Assembly (NCBI RefSeq): GCF_001011035.1
Contig: NZ_CP011492.1
Span: forward strand, 6,379,447-6,443,446
DNA length: 64,000 nt
Direction of reading: 5' to 3'
From: Streptomyces sp. CNQ-509
GTDB lineage: Bacteria > Actinomycetota > Actinomycetes > Streptomycetales > Streptomycetaceae
Numbering within the stretch: position 1 is the first letter of the stretch; each line of letters starts with the position of its first letter. Both the position numbers and the translations under genes were made by a program. This document shows positions 60,564-64,000 of the stretch, one piece after another. The notes under the pieces were generated by a model, which saw only the letters and a list, made by a program, of their open reading frames with translations, did no database searches and had not been told where the DNA came from.

Positions 60564-61805
60564 ATGCCAGCGCCCTCATTCCGCGTCGACTCAGAGGCCG
60601 GTCGCCTGCGCCGCGTGATACTCCACCGGCCGGACATGGAGCTGAAGCGGCTCACGCCCCGCAACAAGGACGCCCTCCTCTTCGACGACGTGCTCTGGGT
60701 CCGCCGGGCCCGCGAGGAGCACGACGGCTTCGCCGACGTGCTGCGCGACCGCGGCGTGCAGGTCCACCTCTTCGGCGACCTGCTCGCCGAGAGCCTGGAC
60801 CTGCCCGAGGCGCGGGCGCTGGTCCTCGACCGGGTCTTCGACGAGAAGGAGTACGGGCCGCTCGCCACCGAGAAGCTCCGCTCCACCTTCGACTCCATGG
60901 ACTCCGCGGCGCTCGTGGAGGCGCTGGTCGGCGGGATGACGAAGCGCGAGTATCTGGACGGGTTCGCCGAGCCGGCGTCGGTGCGCTTCCACGTGATGGA
61001 CCCGGACGACTTCCTCCTCGGCCCGCTGCCGAACCATCTGTTCACCCGGGACACCTCCTGCTGGGTCTACGACGGGGTGTCGATCAACGCGATGCGCTGG
61101 CCGGCGCGGCAGCGCGAGACGGTCCACTTCGAGGCGATCTACAAGCACCACCCGCTCTTCGCAGGGCCGGAGTCGGGCGAGTTCCACGTCTGGTCCGGCG
61201 GCCAGGAGGACTACCCGTCGACCATCGAGGGCGGCGACGTGCTGGTCATCGGCAACGGCGCCGTGCTCATCGGGATGAGCGAGCGGACCACGCCGCAGGC
61301 GGTGGAACTGCTGGCGCGCGGGCTCTTCGCGGCGGGCTCCGCGCGGACGATCGTGGCGCTGGACATGCCGAAGGCGCGGGCGTTCATGCACCTCGACACG
61401 GTGATGACGATGATCGACGGCGACACGTTCACGCAGTACGCGGGCCTGGGCATGCTGCGCTCGTACACCATCGAGCCCGGCTCGGGCAGCGACGATCTGA
61501 AGGTCACCGACCATCCGCCGGAGCACATGCACAACGCCGTCGCCGCCGCGCTGGGCCTGGACGGGATCCGGGTGCTGACGGCGACGCAGGACGTGCACGC
61601 CGCGGAGCGGGAGCAGTGGGACGACGGCTGCAACGTGCTGGCGGTGGAGCCGGGCGTGGTGGTGGCGTACGAGCGGAACTCGACCACGAACACGTTCCTG
61701 CGCAAGCAGGGCATCGAGGTGATCGAGATCCGCGGCAGCGAACTGGGCCGGGGCCGGGGCGGCCCGCGGTGCATGAGCTGCCCCGTCGAGCGCGACCCGG
61801 TCTAG
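60564..61805 (+). CDS. arcA: Arginine deiminase
   Basis: A 413-residue enzyme converting arginine to citrulline and ammonia, the usual length. The catalytic Cys is in [12 protein letters not shown] at the C-terminus; the guanidino-binding Asp and His are in FTRDTS and the [11 protein letters not shown] motif. First step of the arginine deiminase pathway; ornithine carbamoyltransferase begins 1.6 kb downstream, while carbamate kinase is not in the window. ATG start; no clear ribosome site, but the N-terminus aligns with the family. Confidence 0.93.
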   Translation: MPAPSFRVDSEAGRLRRVILHRPDMELKRLTPRNKDALLFDDVLWVRRAREEHDGFADVLRDRGVQVHLFGDLLAESLDLPEARALVLDRVFDEKEYGPLATEKLRSTFDSMDSAALVEALVGGMTKREYLDGFAEPASVRFHVMDPDDFLLGPLPNHLFTRDTSCWVYDGVSINAMRWPARQRETVHFEAIYKHHPLFAGPESGEFHVWSGGQEDYPSTIEGGDVLVIGNGAVLIGMSERTTPQAVELLARGLFAAGSARTIVALDMPKARAFMHLDTVMTMIDGDTFTQYAGLGMLRSYTIEPGSGSDDLKVTDHPPEHMHNAVAAALGLDGIRVLTATQDVHAAEREQWDDGCNVLAVEPGVVVAYERNSTTNTFLRKQGIEVIEIRGSELGRGRGGPRCMSCPVERDPV

Positions 61806-61821
61806 GCATCGGGGTGCCGGC

Positions 61822-62210
61822 TCAGATCTGGTTGGTGCCTCCGTCGACGTAGAGGTTCGCACCGACGACGTAGCTGCTCTGCTCCGAGGCGAGGAAGGCC
61901 ACGACCGCGGCGGCCTCCTCGGGCCGGCCCATGCGGCCCTTGGCCACCGTCGCGGCGACGTTCTCCTTCACGGCCCGCGCGGTCTCCTCGTCGCCGAAGG
62001 CGGCGGTGCCCCGGGGGTCTCGATCCATGCGGGCGAGACGACGTTGACCCGGATGCCGCGGTCCTTCAGCTCGTTGGACCACGTCCGCGCGAAGGACCGG
62101 ACCGCCGCCTTCGACGCCGCGTACGCGCCGAACGCCTCCACGCCGCGGTCGCCTGCGGTCGAGCCGACCAGGACGACCGAGGCCCCGTCGTTGCGCAGCG
62201 CTCACGTTTC
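61822..62210 (-). pseudogene. Truncated, frameshifted short-chain dehydrogenase
   Basis: The minus strand encodes the C-terminal half of an SDR, including YAASKAA (YxxxK), KDRGIRVNVVSPAWIET and ASEQSSYVVGANLYVDGG at the end. The two halves are in different frames: a one-base loss in a C5G4 run near 62012-62020 separates WIETPG from TAAFGDEE. The N-terminal Rossmann half is absent; the remnant ends where the AraC promoter region begins. It was probably the target gene of the divergent AraC regulator. Confidence 0.8.
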
Positions 62211-62300
62211 CCCTGCGCATCGATACTGCGGGAAGAGCGAAGTACGATCCATGATGGAGGGTCCGGACTTCTTTACGTATCGTCCAGGAGGAGGTGCCCG

Positions 62301-63251
62301 GTGCTCGGCTTCCGTGATCCCGTGGCCGACGCGATCGGCCTGCTCCGGCCCCGCACGGTGATCGGCCCCAGCCTCCGGGCCACGGGCGAGTGGGCGTTGC
62401 GCTTCGACCCTTTCCCGCACGTGCGCATCGGGGGTCTCGTGCGCGGCACGTGCTGGCTCATCCTCGAAGGGCGCGAGCCGGTGCTCCTGCGGGAGGGCGA
62501 CACCTTCATGCTGGGCAACCCCCCGCCCTACGTGCTCGCCACCTCGCCCGACGTCAGCCCGCGTCCCGCGGAGCCGGTGCTGGCGGGGGCGGCGTACGGG
62601 TTCGTGCGGATCGGCCCGGAGGCCGAGGACGACCTCTACCTCTGCATCGGGCACATCGCGTTCGACGAGCGGAACGCGGGCCTCCTCACCGACCTCCTGC
62701 CGCCGCTCGTGATCGTCCGCGTGTCCGATCCCCACGGCGGGCGGCTCGCGCAACTGATCGATCTCCTTGCCACCGAGGTCGGCGTCACCGCGGCCGGCGG
62801 CCCGCTGGTGCAGAACCACCTCGCGCAGATCCTGCTCGTGCACATGCTGCGCGCCCACGCAGGCCAGACGGACCGGCCCACCGGCTGGCTGGGTGCCCTC
62901 AACGACGACGGCGTCGGCGCCGCGCTGCGCGCCGTGCACGCCGACGTGGCCCACTCCTGGAGCCTCAAGGAGCTGGCGGAGATCAGCCGCATGTCGCGTT
63001 CCGCGTTCGCGCGGGCCTTCAAGAGCCACGTCGGGGTCCCGCCCCTGGAGTACCTGATCCAGTGGCGCATGAGCCTCGCCCGCGACGCCCTCGCCCGGGA
63101 CACGCTGCCGATCTCCGAGCTGGCGCGGGCCACGGGCTACCTCTCCGAGAGCGCGTTCAGCACCGCGTTCCGCCGCGTGGTCGGCTCGTCGCCCGCACAG
63201 TTCCGGAGCCGGGCGCGGCAGCCGCCGCAGCCGACCGCGAACGGAAGCTGA
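62301..63251 (+). CDS. AraC-family regulator with cupin_6 domain
   Basis: A 316-residue regulator. The N-terminal AraC_binding_2/cupin_6 region (about 1-190) has [11 protein letters not shown]; the paired helix-turn-helix (about 210-305) has [21 protein letters not shown] and [27 protein letters not shown] start with AGGAGGAGG. It diverges from the SDR remnant, the common arrangement of AraC/SDR pairs, so its original target may be lost. It lies between the two arginine-deiminase pathway genes. Confidence 0.88.
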   Translation: MLGFRDPVADAIGLLRPRTVIGPSLRATGEWALRFDPFPHVRIGGLVRGTCWLILEGREPVLLREGDTFMLGNPPPYVLATSPDVSPRPAEPVLAGAAYGFVRIGPEAEDDLYLCIGHIAFDERNAGLLTDLLPPLVIVRVSDPHGGRLAQLIDLLATEVGVTAAGGPLVQNHLAQILLVHMLRAHAGQTDRPTGWLGALNDDGVGAALRAVHADVAHSWSLKELAEISRMSRSAFARAFKSHVGVPPLEYLIQWRMSLARDALARDTLPISELARATGYLSESAFSTAFRRVVGSSPAQFRSRARQPPQPTANGS

Positions 63252-63260
63252 CGGAAGCTG
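63241..63260 (+). repeat. 10-bp tandem repeat over the stop codon of the AraC gene
   Basis: ACGGAAGCTG twice; TGA occurs at 63249 and again at 63259 in another frame. Third example of a tandem repeat spanning a stop in the window. Confidence 0.7.
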
Positions 63261-63349
63261 ACGGGGGCGTCCTGTGCACCACTGCCGTGAGGCGGGTAGG
63301 CGTCACCGGCGTGACGGTGGTGACGGGGCCCGGCCCACCGGGCGGTCTG

Positions 63350-63372
63350 TATAGTGATGCGTTCGCACGCAT
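63350..63372 (+). promoter_or_regulatory. Promoter and palindromic operator of arcB
   Basis: TATAGT (63350-63355) is a good -10. It is followed at once by the perfect palindrome ATGCGTTCGCACGCAT (63357-63372, 6-bp arms), which would cover the transcription start. AGGAGCG follows as ribosome site. Confidence 0.5.
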
Positions 63373-63394
63373 AGAATCTCAGGAGCGCGGAACC

Positions 63395-64000
63395 ATGGCG
63401 ATAGACCTCACCGGCCGGACCTTCGTCAAGGAGCTGGACTGCACCGCCGAGGAGCTGCACCACCTCCTGGCGCTGGCCGCCGAGCTGAAGGCGGCGAAGC
63501 GGGCGGGCACCGAGCGGCGGCGGCTGGCCGGGAAGAACGTCGCGCTGGTCTTCGAGAAGACCTCGACGCGCACCCGCGCCGCGTTCGAGGTCGCGGCGGC
63601 GGACCAGGGCGCGTCCACCACGTACATGGACCCGGCCGGCTCGCAGCTCGGCCACAAGGAGTCGGTGAAGGACACCGCCCGGGTGCTCGGGCGGATGTAC
63701 GACGCCATCCAGTACCGCGGCGCCGCCCAGTCGGCCGTCGAGGAGCTGGCCGCGTACGCGGGCGTGCCCGTCTACAACGGCCTGACCGACGAGTGGCACC
63801 CCACGCAGATGCTCGCCGACGTGCTCACCATGTCCGAGCACCGCCCGGGCCCGGTCGGGGAGATCGCGTACGCCTACCTCGGCGACGCCCGCTTCAACAT
63901 GGGCAACTCCTACCTCGTCACCGCCGCCCTGCTCGGCATGGACGTGCGCATCGTCGCGCCCCGGGAGTACTGGCCCGCCGACGCCGTCGTCGCCGGGGCC
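63395..64000 (+). CDS. arcB: Ornithine carbamoyltransferase (3' end cut by window)
   Basis: The first 202 codons of an OTC. The carbamoyl-phosphate motif STRTR lies at about 55-59; HPTQMLADV follows at about 136; the N-terminal opening [18 protein letters not shown] and GNSYLV support the assignment. In the deiminase pathway it turns citrulline plus phosphate into ornithine and carbamoyl phosphate, which fits arcA nearby, so the catabolic name is preferred over argF; this rests on context. ATG start with AGGAGCG. The ornithine-site motif lies beyond the window. Confidence 0.88.
   Translation, partial: MAIDLTGRTFVKELDCTAEELHHLLALAAELKAAKRAGTERRRLAGKNVALVFEKTSTRTRAAFEVAAADQGASTTYMDPAGSQLGHKESVKDTARVLGRMYDAIQYRGAAQSAVEELAAYAGVPVYNGLTDEWHPTQMLADVLTMSEHRPGPVGEIAYAYLGDARFNMGNSYLVTAALLGMDVRIVAPREYWPADAVVAGA

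Overview
The window is very GC-rich (about 72-75% by eye), has dense protein genes with strong G/C bias at third codon positions, frequent GTG/TTG starts, twin-arginine secretion signals, XRE-DUF397 pairs, a SARP/AfsR-type regulator and a GH76 protein. This points to a Streptomyces or close relative. I see no rRNA, tRNA, CRISPR array or intact transposase. Long open frames on the strand opposite most genes are GC-bias shadows and are left out.

Layout. (1) 1-4.6 kb, minus strand: a trans-4-hydroxy-L-proline catabolic operon, with a three-subunit FAD/2Fe-2S D-hydroxyproline dehydrogenase, a 17-codon coupled ORF and a 4-hydroxyproline epimerase cut by the window edge. A XRE-cupin regulator lies upstream. 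(2) 4.8-20.5 kb: unlinked housekeeping, stress and secreted genes: peptidoglycan amidase, lipoprotein, soluble kinase-TPR protein, multicopper oxidase, GH76, UspA, baeRF-like, DHFR-like, GtrA, KatG and CorA. (3) 20.6-32.8 kb: a glycan/sulfate-ester locus. A GH43-like enzyme diverges from ROK regulator-ABC permease-ATPase-lipoprotein-sulfatase-GH43. A phosphodiester glycosidase and a secreted esterase follow. Two copies of a 23-bp site form mirror-image promoters between the divergent genes, and a related third site lies before the phosphodiester glycosidase, so a ROK regulon can be read directly from the DNA. (4) 33-38.4 kb: a XRE-DUF397 pair and a small acidic protein, then about 3.6 kb without convincing genes. 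This stretch holds a decayed XRE fragment, a roughly 2.5-kb imperfect palindrome, a four-unit array of ~70-bp hairpin repeats with a fifth outlier, and a 16-bp minisatellite. (5) 38.4-41.5 kb: a membrane PH-domain protein and two secreted wall proteins with matching C-terminal SH3-like domains. (6) 41.7-47.1 kb: an ArsR-type regulator, a jelly-roll protein coupled to a PhoD phosphatase, a SepF paralogue and a P-loop protein; much of this block has unusual codon use. (7) 47.2-54.6 kb: SDR, PucR-like and SARP-NB-ARC-TPR regulators, transposase debris and a TetR regulator. (8) 54.7-60.4 kb: MazG-like and homocysteine methyltransferase genes, an 11-unit 19-bp repeat array, then the Hen1-Pnkp RNA-repair operon. 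(9) 60.5-64 kb: arginine deiminase, a broken SDR, an AraC regulator and ornithine carbamoyltransferase cut by the window end.

The strongest leads are the self-consistent ROK regulon over a sulfatase/GH43/ABC locus, the 19-bp palindromic repeat array in front of the RNA-repair operon, and the large palindromic repeat island at 34.9-37.9 kb. Functions are assigned from motifs read by eye; no database search was run.
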